From positions 1 through 5,432 of the forward strand of contig SKPT01000136.1 in NCBI GenBank assembly GCA_007119405.1: a stretch of DNA of 5,432 nt, written 5' to 3'. Source of the stretch: Phycisphaeraceae bacterium. Lineage in GTDB: Bacteria > Planctomycetota > Phycisphaerae > Phycisphaerales > Phycisphaeraceae. Each line of letters begins with the position of its first letter. Within the stretch, counting starts at the first letter, position 1. This document shows positions 1-4,947 of the stretch, in pieces. The translations under genes were made by a program, and so were the position numbers. The notes under the pieces were generated by a model, which saw only the letters and a list, made by a program, of their open reading frames with translations, was not told where the DNA came from and did not search any database.

Positions 1-984
1 GAGGCTGGCCCCGGCTTCGAGCTGCCGCGCCATCGCCGCCAGCCGCCGCCCCAGCACCGGGTTGATCCGCAGCTCGCCCGCCTGCGCCAGCGCCTGGTGC
101 AGCGGATGGCCGGCGGCCACGGCCTCGGCGACGAGCTCGCACGCCTCGGCCATGCCGCGGTCACGCTGCACGCCATGGACCACGGGCAGGTGCCACAGCA
201 GCGTGCCGATGATCGCCCCGCCGGGCATCGGCCGGCGGTCCGGGCTGTGGAGCATGATGCGCAGGGCGTAGCCCGCCGCGGCGATCGCCGCGAGGATCGC
301 CAGCGGCAGCACCACCGGCGCGATCAGCGGCATCGCGTCGAACGTCACCCGCGTCACCGCGGGCAGCGTGACGACGAAGTCGTCGAAGATCTCCTCGTAC
401 TGCGGGGCGAGGAACATGCTCATGCCGCCGGCGAGCAGCGCGGTGAAGATGACCAGCACGATCGCGTACGACCAGGAGTAGGTGATGTCCGGGTCCTGCT
501 GGGCCACGGCGCGGCGTTGGCGGCGGGTCCAGCTCGTGACCAGGGCCGGCAGGCGGCCGAGGCGCTCGGCGGCGAGCCAGGCGCTGGTGTGGCGCGGCTC
601 GATCTCGGGCAACGTGCTGGCGATGCCCTCGCCGATCGACTCGCCGTCCTCGATCGCCCAGCGCAGCCAGCGCAGGCGACGGGCCGTGCCGCCGGTCTCG
701 CTGGCCTCGGCGGCGCTGAGCATCGGGCTCAGCGGCAGGTTCAGGCGCAGGATCTGCTCGACGTACTGCATGACCATCTGCGCGTGGTGGCGCTTCAGCC
801 GCTGGGCGACGCGGGCGACGATCAGCAGCATCAGCAGCGCGGCGAAGGGGATGAAGTAGCCCGCCAGCACGCCCAGCACCGCCCCGGCCAGCGCCGCGGC
901 CAGGCCGATCAGGAACAGCGCCAGCGTCCCGGCGACGAGCCAGAAACCCCCGCGCAGGACGATGCCCATGATGCGAACGAACAT
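1..984 (-). CDS. GspF-like inner-membrane protein, divergent paralog, C-terminus cut by the window edge
   Basis: The frame is open from an ATG at 984 to base 1 (328 residues, no stop), so the C-terminus lies outside. It resembles GspF/PilC, the polytopic inner-membrane platform of type II secretion and type IV pili. A hydrophobic N-terminus (about 10-57, probably two membrane segments) leads into a first GspF-like domain (about 68-165), with AERLGRLPALV at 138-148 where the family has its GE-x-x-G-x-L motif. A membrane segment (about 175-195) is followed by PQYEEIFDDF (196-205) and LPAVT, a typical GspF junction. Another hydrophobic stretch (about 222-250) leads into a second domain with LVAEAVAAGHPLHQAL, truncated at GASL. 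The same junction occurs in the upstream gene, so the two are paralogs. The start lies 12 bases after that gene's stop, with GAGG six bases before ATG, so translation is probably coupled. Unlike standard GspF it lacks the soluble N-terminal segment and begins in the membrane. Its exact system is uncertain. Confidence 0.82.
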   Translation of the reverse strand, partial: MFVRIMGIVLRGGFWLVAGTLALFLIGLAAALAGAVLGVLAGYFIPFAALLMLLIVARVAQRLKRHHAQMVMQYVEQILRLNLPLSPMLSAAEASETGGTARRLRWLRWAIEDGESIGEGIASTLPEIEPRHTSAWLAAERLGRLPALVTSWTRRQRRAVAQQDPDITYSWSYAIVLVIFTALLAGGMSMFLAPQYEEIFDDFVVTLPAVTRVTFDAMPLIAPVVLPLAILAAIAAAGYALRIMLHSPDRRPMPGGAIIGTLLWHLPVVHGVQRDRGMAEACELVAEAVAAGHPLHQALAQAGELRINPVLGRRLAAMARQLEAGASL

Positions 985-996
985 GGCGAGCCTCGC

Positions 997-2211
997 TTAC
1001 ATGACCGACATCATCAACTGCGACAGCGGCAGCAGCAGGGCGACGATAACGGTGCCGACGATCAGGGCGATGAGCAGGAGAAACGCCGGGGTCAGCAGCG
1101 CCTGGACGTTGGCCAGGCGCACCTCCGCCTGCTGCTGGTAGATCTGGGAGAGGTTCTCGAGCATGCCCGGCAGGTCGTAGCGCTGCGAGGCGAGCTCGAT
1201 GGCCGCGGGCACCGTGGCGGGCATGAGGCGCAGGCCCTGCACCTTGCCGATGCTCCGGCCGGCGCGCAGCTCCGCCAGGACGCGGTCCGTCTCGCCCCGC
1301 AGGCGCGGTGAGGCCACGGCGTCGGCGGCCAGCTCGAACGCCGCGGGCAGGTCCAGCCCCGCCTCGACGCCCAGGCGAAGCGCGTCGATCCAGCGGGCGA
1401 TCAGGTTGCGATGCACGATCGAGCCGATCACCGGCAGCGGGATGACCAGGTGGTCGACCACCCACGGCCCGTGGCCGAGGCTGCGGGCGGCCGCCCCGGC
1501 GACAGCCAGGGCGCCCAAGAGCAGGGCGGCGGCGATGATGATCGCGCCCATCGCGTCGGCGACGGCGAAGACGGCGGCGGTGATCGCGGGCAGTTGCGTG
1601 TCGAACTCGTCGAAGATCTCGCGGAACTGCGGCACGATGAACACGCCCAGCAGGGCGATGACCAGCACGATGCCCACCAGCAGCACCAGCGGATAGGCCG
1701 ACGCCCGCCACAGCGTCAGGCGCAGCCGCTGCATCAGCTCGACGTGCCGGCCGAGGTTGAACAGCACGCCGGGCAGGTTGCTGGCGCGCACGCCGGCCTG
1801 GACGATCCGGCCGTACAGCGCCGGGAAGCTGGCCTTGTGCTTCTCGAACGCCTCGGCCAGCGGCGTGCCGGACTCGAGCTCCTCGGCCACCGCATTGACC
1901 GCCGCGGCGATCCGGCCGCGCCGCATGTCACGCGCGATCAGGCGCAGGCCCTGCTCCACCGGCAGGCCCGCGGCCGTGAGCTGCGCGAGCTGATGGTTGA
2001 ACGTCGCGAAATCGGCGCCACGCAGCGCGCCGCGACGCGGGGCCTCGTCGGCCGGCTCGATCTCGATGACCGTCAGGCCCAGGTCCCTTAACGCCTGCTG
2101 GGCGCCGGCGGCGTCGGCGGCGCGGATCGTGCCGCTGAGCGTCTGCTCGCTGGAGGTCTGCGCCTCGTAGCGGAACGACCGGGCCTGCTCGACGACCTGC
2201 TCAGTGCTCAC
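997..2211 (-). CDS. gspF: GspF-family type II secretion / type IV pilus inner-membrane platform protein
   Basis: From a GTG start this is 404 residues, the usual GspF/PilC size. The family interacts with the GspE/PilB ATPase and anchors pseudopilus assembly in the inner membrane. The N-terminus has SFRYEAQ (12-18) and SGTIRAADAAGAQQALRDLGL (26-46 region), the usual GspF opening. The first cytoplasmic domain (about 66-170) contains QLAQLTAAGLPVEQGLRLI and ESGTPLAEAF. A membrane segment (about 173-194) precedes PQFREIFDEFDTQLPAIT (194-211), then comes a second membrane segment (about 219-241). The second cytoplasmic domain (about 262-370) has LGVEAGLDLPAAFELA, and a last membrane helix sits at about 373-397. 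The GTG at 2211 is preferred over a TTG at 2274 because that TTG overlaps the -35 box, and GGGAG lies ten bases before the GTG. The canonical GE-x-x-G motifs are replaced by GVRASN (140-145) and ASQRYD. The downstream gene is a co-transcribed paralog; no GspE or pseudopilin is visible. Confidence 0.9.
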   Translation of the reverse strand: MSTEQVVEQARSFRYEAQTSSEQTLSGTIRAADAAGAQQALRDLGLTVIEIEPADEAPRRGALRGADFATFNHQLAQLTAAGLPVEQGLRLIARDMRRGRIAAAVNAVAEELESGTPLAEAFEKHKASFPALYGRIVQAGVRASNLPGVLFNLGRHVELMQRLRLTLWRASAYPLVLLVGIVLVIALLGVFIVPQFREIFDEFDTQLPAITAAVFAVADAMGAIIIAAALLLGALAVAGAAARSLGHGPWVVDHLVIPLPVIGSIVHRNLIARWIDALRLGVEAGLDLPAAFELAADAVASPRLRGETDRVLAELRAGRSIGKVQGLRLMPATVPAAIELASQRYDLPGMLENLSQIYQQQAEVRLANVQALLTPAFLLLIALIVGTVIVALLLPLSQLMMSVM

Positions 2212-2221
2212 GCGATGGGGA

Positions 2222-2226
2222 CTCCC
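2222..2226 (-). promoter_or_regulatory. Candidate ribosome binding site for the GspF-family gene
   Basis: Read on the minus strand, GGGAG lies ten bases before the GTG at 2211. The spacing is slightly long, but this is the only purine-rich site near any candidate start of the gene and it supports GTG over the upstream TTG. Confidence 0.4.
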
Positions 2227-2241
2227 GGGGGCGATGCGGCC

Positions 2242-2270
2242 ATCGTCGGGCACGGACGGGCCGATGTCAA
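2242..2270 (-). promoter_or_regulatory. Predicted sigma-70-type promoter of the gspF operon
   Basis: On the minus strand there is a perfect -35 box TTGACA (2270-2265), a 17-base spacer and a weaker -10 box GACGAT (2247-2242) that keeps the important A2, A5 and T6. The expected transcription start is near 2235, about 24 bases before the GTG start. The arrangement suits the GTG start and makes the operon independent of the kinase gene, which ends at 2365. Confidence 0.55.
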
Positions 2271-2364
2271 GCAAATCGCCGGCCGCGGCTCATCGATCAC
2301 GGATTCCGCTTCACCGCAATCGTGGCTGCAGGCCCGGCCCCTTTGCGACTTGAGTTCCCGGCGA

Positions 2365-3933
2365 TCACTGGCCCTTGACCTCGGGCATCAGGGGCACGCT
2401 GCGCTTCTCCAGGACCACGGGCAGGGTGATGCTGAAGGTGGCGCCGCGGCCGACGTCGCTTTCGAGGTCGATGCGGCCCTGGAGCATCGTCGCCAGCTCG
2501 CGGCTGATGGTCAGGCCCAGGCCCGTGCCGCCATGCTCGCGCGTGGTGCTGGGGTCGAGCTGGGTGAACTTGTCGAAGATGCGCTGCTGGTCGGCGGGCG
2601 CGATCCCCGGGCCGGTGTCGCGCACGCTGATGCGCACGCGGCTCTGCTCGCCCGGGCGCGGCGGGGGCAGTTGCGTGGCGGTGATGGTCACCGTCCCGCC
2701 TTGGGGGGTGAACTTGACGGCGTTGGAGAGGAAGTTGAACACGATCTGCTGCAGCTTGCCGGCGTCGGTGCGCACGAGCGAGAGGTTGGGCTCGAGGCGG
2801 GTCTCCAGGCTCACCTGGCGCTGGGCGGCCTGGGGGCGGATGAGGTTGACCAGGCCCTCGACGGTGTCGGCGATGGACACGGGCGCGACGTTGAGGTCGA
2901 TGCGGCCGGCCTCGATCTTGGCCAGGTCCAGGAGGTCGTTGATCAGCGCCAGCAGGCGGCGGCTGGAGGTGATGATGTTCTCGACGTACCGCCGGCGCTT
3001 GTCGTTGATCGCGTCGCCGTCGTCCGGCAGCGTCTCGGCGAGCACCTCGGCGAAGCCGATCATCGAGTTCAGCGGCGTGCGCAGCTCGTGGGAGACGTTG
3101 GCGAGGAACTCACCCTTGATCTTGTTGGCCTCGTACAGGGCGACGTTGGACTGGGCCAGCTCGCCGAGCTTCAGGTCCAGGCTCTTGTTGATCGAGCGGA
3201 GCTGGTCCTGCTTCTCCTTGAGGTTGGCCAGCATGTTGTTGAAGCTTTCGCTGAGCTCCTGGAACTCGTCGCCGGTGTTGATGTCCGAGCGGATGTCGAT
3301 GTCGCCTTCCGAGACCTTGGAGGCGACGTCGCGCAGCAGCCGTACGGGCGAGAGGATCAGCCGCGTGGTGATGAACCAGAACACGCCCAGGGCCAGCAGC
3401 CCGGCGAAGGTGCCGGCGGCGATGATGTAGATGCGGTTGACCATCCGCTGGGCGGCGGCCTGGGCCGAGCGCAGGTCGATCAGCAGCACGCCCGCCAGGG
3501 CATCGTCCGGGGCGTCCTCATCGGGCGCGGCGGCGGCGCGGACCGGCTGGGCGTAGCGATAGTAGACCTCGCCCTGCTCGTCCTGCGCCGGGGCGAACCA
3601 GGCGGTCTCGTCGGCACGCTCCTCGAAACGTTCCATGGCGCGGGCGAAGAAGTCGTCGGCCTCGGCGCGGGCCTCGAAGTCGGCCGGCTCGATGAGCGTC
3701 AACGCCCACTGGCGCTCGGCCGGCAGGCGGTCGGCGGGCGGGGCGTCGGCCTGGATGGCGCCGTCGCTCCAGAGCGCGGCCAGGTGCTCGGCGTGCTGGC
3801 GCGGCCACTGCTCGACGAGCGTCTGCATCCGCTGCCACACCACGACCAGGGCGGCGGTGAGGATGAGCACCACCGCCGCTCCGAAGAGCAACTGGCACTT
3901 GTTCGCCAGGCTGATGCGCACGGCCGACGCCAT
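2365..3933 (-). CDS. Membrane sensor histidine kinase (HAMP-HisKA-HATPase_c)
   Basis: A 522-residue transmembrane sensor kinase that should autophosphorylate on His282 and pass phosphate to a response regulator. Membrane helices lie at about 14-33 and 168-190 and enclose a roughly 130-residue extracytoplasmic sensor region rich in Ala, Asp and Glu, with no recognised fold. A HAMP linker (about 191-243; SPVRLLRDVASKVSEGD) and a short coiled coil (about 240-272) lead to the H box SHELRTPLN (281-289). The ATPase domain has the N box NFLSNAVKF (400-408), G1 DTGPGI (439-444), F box FDKF (453-456) and G2 GGTGLGL (468-474). All catalytic motifs are intact and there is no receiver or Hpt domain. The frame stays open upstream to 4203, but that part crosses palindromic repeats; ATG at 3933 directly precedes the first membrane helix (an in-frame ATG at 3942 overlaps the -10 box). 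No response regulator is adjacent, so it is an orphan here. Its signal is unknown. Confidence 0.96.
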   Translation of the reverse strand: MASAVRISLANKCQLLFGAAVVLILTAALVVVWQRMQTLVEQWPRQHAEHLAALWSDGAIQADAPPADRLPAERQWALTLIEPADFEARAEADDFFARAMERFEERADETAWFAPAQDEQGEVYYRYAQPVRAAAAPDEDAPDDALAGVLLIDLRSAQAAAQRMVNRIYIIAAGTFAGLLALGVFWFITTRLILSPVRLLRDVASKVSEGDIDIRSDINTGDEFQELSESFNNMLANLKEKQDQLRSINKSLDLKLGELAQSNVALYEANKIKGEFLANVSHELRTPLNSMIGFAEVLAETLPDDGDAINDKRRRYVENIITSSRRLLALINDLLDLAKIEAGRIDLNVAPVSIADTVEGLVNLIRPQAAQRQVSLETRLEPNLSLVRTDAGKLQQIVFNFLSNAVKFTPQGGTVTITATQLPPPRPGEQSRVRISVRDTGPGIAPADQQRIFDKFTQLDPSTTREHGGTGLGLTISRELATMLQGRIDLESDVGRGATFSITLPVVLEKRSVPLMPEVKGQ

Positions 3934-3940
3934 GGGCCGC

Positions 3941-3946
3941 ATTCTA
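3941..3946 (-). promoter_or_regulatory. Candidate -10 box of the histidine kinase gene (leaderless arrangement)
   Basis: Read on the minus strand, TAGAAT matches TATAAT at five of six positions and lies seven bases before the ATG at 3933. Transcription would start at or next to that ATG. There is no Shine-Dalgarno sequence before the ATG and no convincing -35 box. Confidence 0.5.
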
Positions 3947-3967
3947 TGGCGATCCGGCCCGGGTCGT

Positions 3968-3987
3968 GGCCCTGACGGGTTCAGGCC
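3968..3987. repeat. Small imperfect inverted repeat upstream of the kinase promoter
   Basis: GGCCCTGA and TCAGGCC face each other across a five-base loop (CGGGT), pairing about seven bases with one bulge. It lies about 22 bases upstream of the putative -10 box, where an operator could sit. It is short and may be chance in GC-rich DNA. Confidence 0.25.
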
Positions 3988-3999
3988 GGGTGTGGAAAA

Positions 4000-4111
4000 G
4001 GGTGCCACTGACAAGCGGAGTCCGCGGAGCTTGTCAGTGCGAATTGGCGTGGCGGACCCATGATGCCGTCCGACACTGACAAGGCCGAGGACGGCCTTGT
4101 CAGTGGCACCC
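4000..4111. repeat. Composite four-arm palindromic element A (REP/BIME-like)
   Basis: Outer arms are a perfect 16-base inverted repeat: GGGTGCCACTGACAAG at 4000-4015 and its complement at 4096-4111. Inside are two more inverted copies of the core CACTGACAAG (4029-4039 and 4074-4083), giving four arms in the order plus, minus, plus, minus. Two local hairpins can form: 4006-4016 with 4029-4039 (11 pairs, 12-base loop), and 4074-4087 with 4092-4105 (14 pairs, four-base loop). The outer and inner arms can also pair with each other as one long cruciform. There is no T-tract, and it holds no gene. Confidence 0.85.
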
Positions 4112-4175
4112 GCTACGAATGGATTCAAGGCGCTCGAATGACGTTTGAATGGTTGATTTAACCTCGCCCTCGCCG
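4112..4175. other. Lower-GC spacer between composite elements A and B, no gene
   Basis: This 64-base stretch is visibly poorer in GC than its surroundings. It holds GAATG three times (4117, 4136, 4147) and a six-base inverted pair ATTCAA (4123-4128) with TTGAAT (4145-4150). I see no reading frame, promoter or known motif in it. It may be original intergenic sequence left between two inserted elements. Confidence 0.4.
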
Positions 4176-4261
4176 GGGTGCCACGGCTTGTCCCGAAGGG
4201 CAAGCCGTGCGTTTGCCGACGATCGCACGGCTTGCCGCTTCGCGGTCAAGCCGTGGCACCC
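4176..4261. repeat. Composite four-arm palindromic element B (REP/BIME-like)
   Basis: The architecture is that of element A with different arms. Outer arms GGGTGCCACGGCTTG (4176-4190) and its complement (4247-4261) match perfectly over 15 bases. Inner arms CAAGCCGTGC (4201-4210) and GCACGGCTTG (4225-4234) also match perfectly. Local hairpins are 4182-4190 with 4201-4209, extended by CCC-GAA-GGG, and 4226-4234 with 4247-4255, extended by CCGC-TTC-GCGG. Each local hairpin has one bulged T. The first nine bases, GGGTGCCAC, are the same as in A. Confidence 0.85.
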
Positions 4262-4266
4262 TGAGC

Positions 4267-4297
4267 GGTGGGTTTCGCTTCGCGCTACCCACCCTAC
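4267..4297 (-). repeat. REP element C with GTAG tetranucleotide
   Basis: On the minus strand the order is GTAG (4297-4294), then an imperfect hairpin: GGTGGGT (4293-4287) pairs with ACCCACC (4273-4267), with an inner CGC-GAA-GCG stem-loop. A GTAG tetranucleotide directly 5' of an imperfect palindrome is the layout known for REP sequences mobilised by RAYT-type (IS200-like Y1) transposases. No such transposase is in the window. The element lies 30 bases beyond the panD stop. Confidence 0.7.
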
Positions 4298-4327
4298 GCC
4301 AAGGGGGGGCCGGCCTCGGCGGATCGG

Positions 4328-4729
4328 CTACACCGCCTCGCCGATCGCCTCGTCCTCGAGGCTGGAGTCGTAGGTCAGGCGCTCGGCGATGGCGTTGGCG
4401 TCGTCGCAGACGATGACCTGGGCGGTGTGGCTGTGCAGCTCGTGGCGCTCCAGCAGGCCGAAGCAGACGATGATGAGCTTGTGCCCGGGCTCGACGAGCT
4501 TCGCGGCCGCCCCGTTGACGCCGATGACGCCCGAGCCCGCCTGGCCGCGGATGACGTAGGTCTCAAAGCGTGCGGCGTTGTCGATGTCCAGCACCAGCAC
4601 CGCCTCGTTGGGGCGGATGTCCGCGGCGCGGAGCAGCGCGGCGTCGATGGTGATCGAGCCGACGTAATCGGGGTCGCACTGCGTGACGGTGGCGCGGTGG
4701 ATCTTGCTGCGCATGAGCTTTCGGAGCAT
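4328..4729 (-). CDS. panD: Aspartate 1-decarboxylase precursor
   Basis: PanD decarboxylates L-aspartate to beta-alanine in the cytoplasm for pantothenate and CoA synthesis. The 133-residue proenzyme self-cleaves at Gly24-Ser25 (YVGSITID at 22-29), making a pyruvoyl group from Ser25. The positions match the E. coli enzyme as I recall it: Lys9, His11, Tyr22, Arg54, Thr57 and Tyr58 (RFETY), and NGAAA at 72-76. All active-site residues are present and the length is normal. ATG at 4729 is chosen because it puts the cleavage site at 24-25. The frame remains open upstream to 4870, but that part overlaps a perfect TATAAT and palindrome D. The C-terminal tail from about residue 92 (LLERHELHSHTAQ) differs from E. 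coli. No panB or panC is adjacent, and recX is divergent. Confidence 0.98.
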   Translation of the reverse strand: MLRKLMRSKIHRATVTQCDPDYVGSITIDAALLRAADIRPNEAVLVLDIDNAARFETYVIRGQAGSGVIGVNGAAAKLVEPGHKLIIVCFGLLERHELHSHTAQVIVCDDANAIAERLTYDSSLEDEAIGEAV

Positions 4730-4738
4730 GGCAACGCC

Positions 4739-4744
4739 ATTATA
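4739..4744 (-). promoter_or_regulatory. panD: -10 box of panD, perfect TATAAT (near-leaderless arrangement)
   Basis: Read on the minus strand, TATAAT ends nine bases before the panD ATG at 4729. A start point six to eight bases downstream would leave a leader of one to three bases, and no Shine-Dalgarno site is present. The expected -35 region (about 4762-4767) reads ATGCCT, which is not a recognisable consensus. Confidence 0.6.
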
Positions 4745-4779
4745 GCGGTGGTCTCCATGCGAGGCATCGATGGCCATAT

Positions 4780-4890
4780 CCTTGGCACCACGTGAAAATG
4801 TGGTGCATGCGCCCGCCCGGATCAGGTCCGGAATCCGCCCCGGAGGTGGATCGGGCGGCCCATGCACCACGTTGCCACGTGGTGCTAAGG
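4780..4890. repeat. Composite palindromic element D between panD and recX
   Basis: Outer arms at 4780-4794 (starting CCTTGGCACCACGTG) and 4876-4890 are inverted copies with one mismatch in 15. Inner arms GTGGTGCATG (4800-4809) and CATGCACCAC (4861-4870) match perfectly over ten bases, followed inward by CCGCCCG (4813-4819) with CGGGCGG (4852-4858). Locally, GCACCACGT (4864-4872) forms a nine-pair hairpin with 4877-4885 around a four-base loop, and 4785-4791 pairs with 4800-4806. The order of arms is the same as in A and B, with different sequences, and the 111-base length nearly equals that of A. Confidence 0.75.
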
Positions 4891-4935
4891 GTGTGGGCGC
4901 CGCTTGTTGGAGGCGGTGGACCGCGGCCGAGGGCG

Positions 4936-4941
4936 TACAAT
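4936..4941 (+). promoter_or_regulatory. recX: Candidate -10 box of recX (leaderless arrangement)
   Basis: TACAAT matches TATAAT at five of six positions and ends six bases before the recX ATG, so the expected transcription start falls on the A of the ATG. GAGGG at 4929-4933 is 14 bases from the ATG and upstream of the -10 box, so it cannot serve as a binding site on that transcript. No clear -35 box is seen at the usual spacing. Confidence 0.55.
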
Positions 4942-4947
4942 CCCCGC

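Noticed and set aside
97..1311. Long plus-strand open frame of 404 codons antisense to the GspF-like genes
   Set aside because: It is rich in Arg, Gln, Asp, Gly and His with no recognisable domain, and lies opposite two well-supported genes. It is an artefact of high GC with few stops.
161..1711. 516-codon minus-strand frame across both GspF genes
   Set aside because: It is an out-of-frame shadow of the two real genes: low complexity, rich in Arg, Ala, Pro and Gly, with no domain. It crosses their junction.
2275..2364. Terminator after the kinase gene
   Set aside because: Only short GC-rich self-complementary stretches such as GCCGCGGC are present, without a T-tract.
2215..3975. 586-codon plus-strand frame opposite the histidine kinase
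   Set aside because: The opposite strand encodes every kinase motif. This product is low complexity and has no family resemblance.
3934..4203. N-terminal extension of the kinase to 4203
   Set aside because: The extra 90 codons run through palindromic elements A and B and the putative -10 box. ATG at 3933 sits right before the first membrane helix.
4000..4297. CRISPR array
   Set aside because: The repeats are inverted pairs with unequal gaps and two different core sequences. There are no uniform spacers and no cas genes.
4000..4297. Intrinsic transcription terminators
   Set aside because: Strong stems are present, but none is followed by a run of T on either strand, so I annotate them as repeats only.
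4730..4870. N-terminal extension of panD to 4870
   Set aside because: It would contain a perfect TATAAT and half of palindrome D, and would shift the Gly-Ser cleavage site from 24-25 to 71-72.
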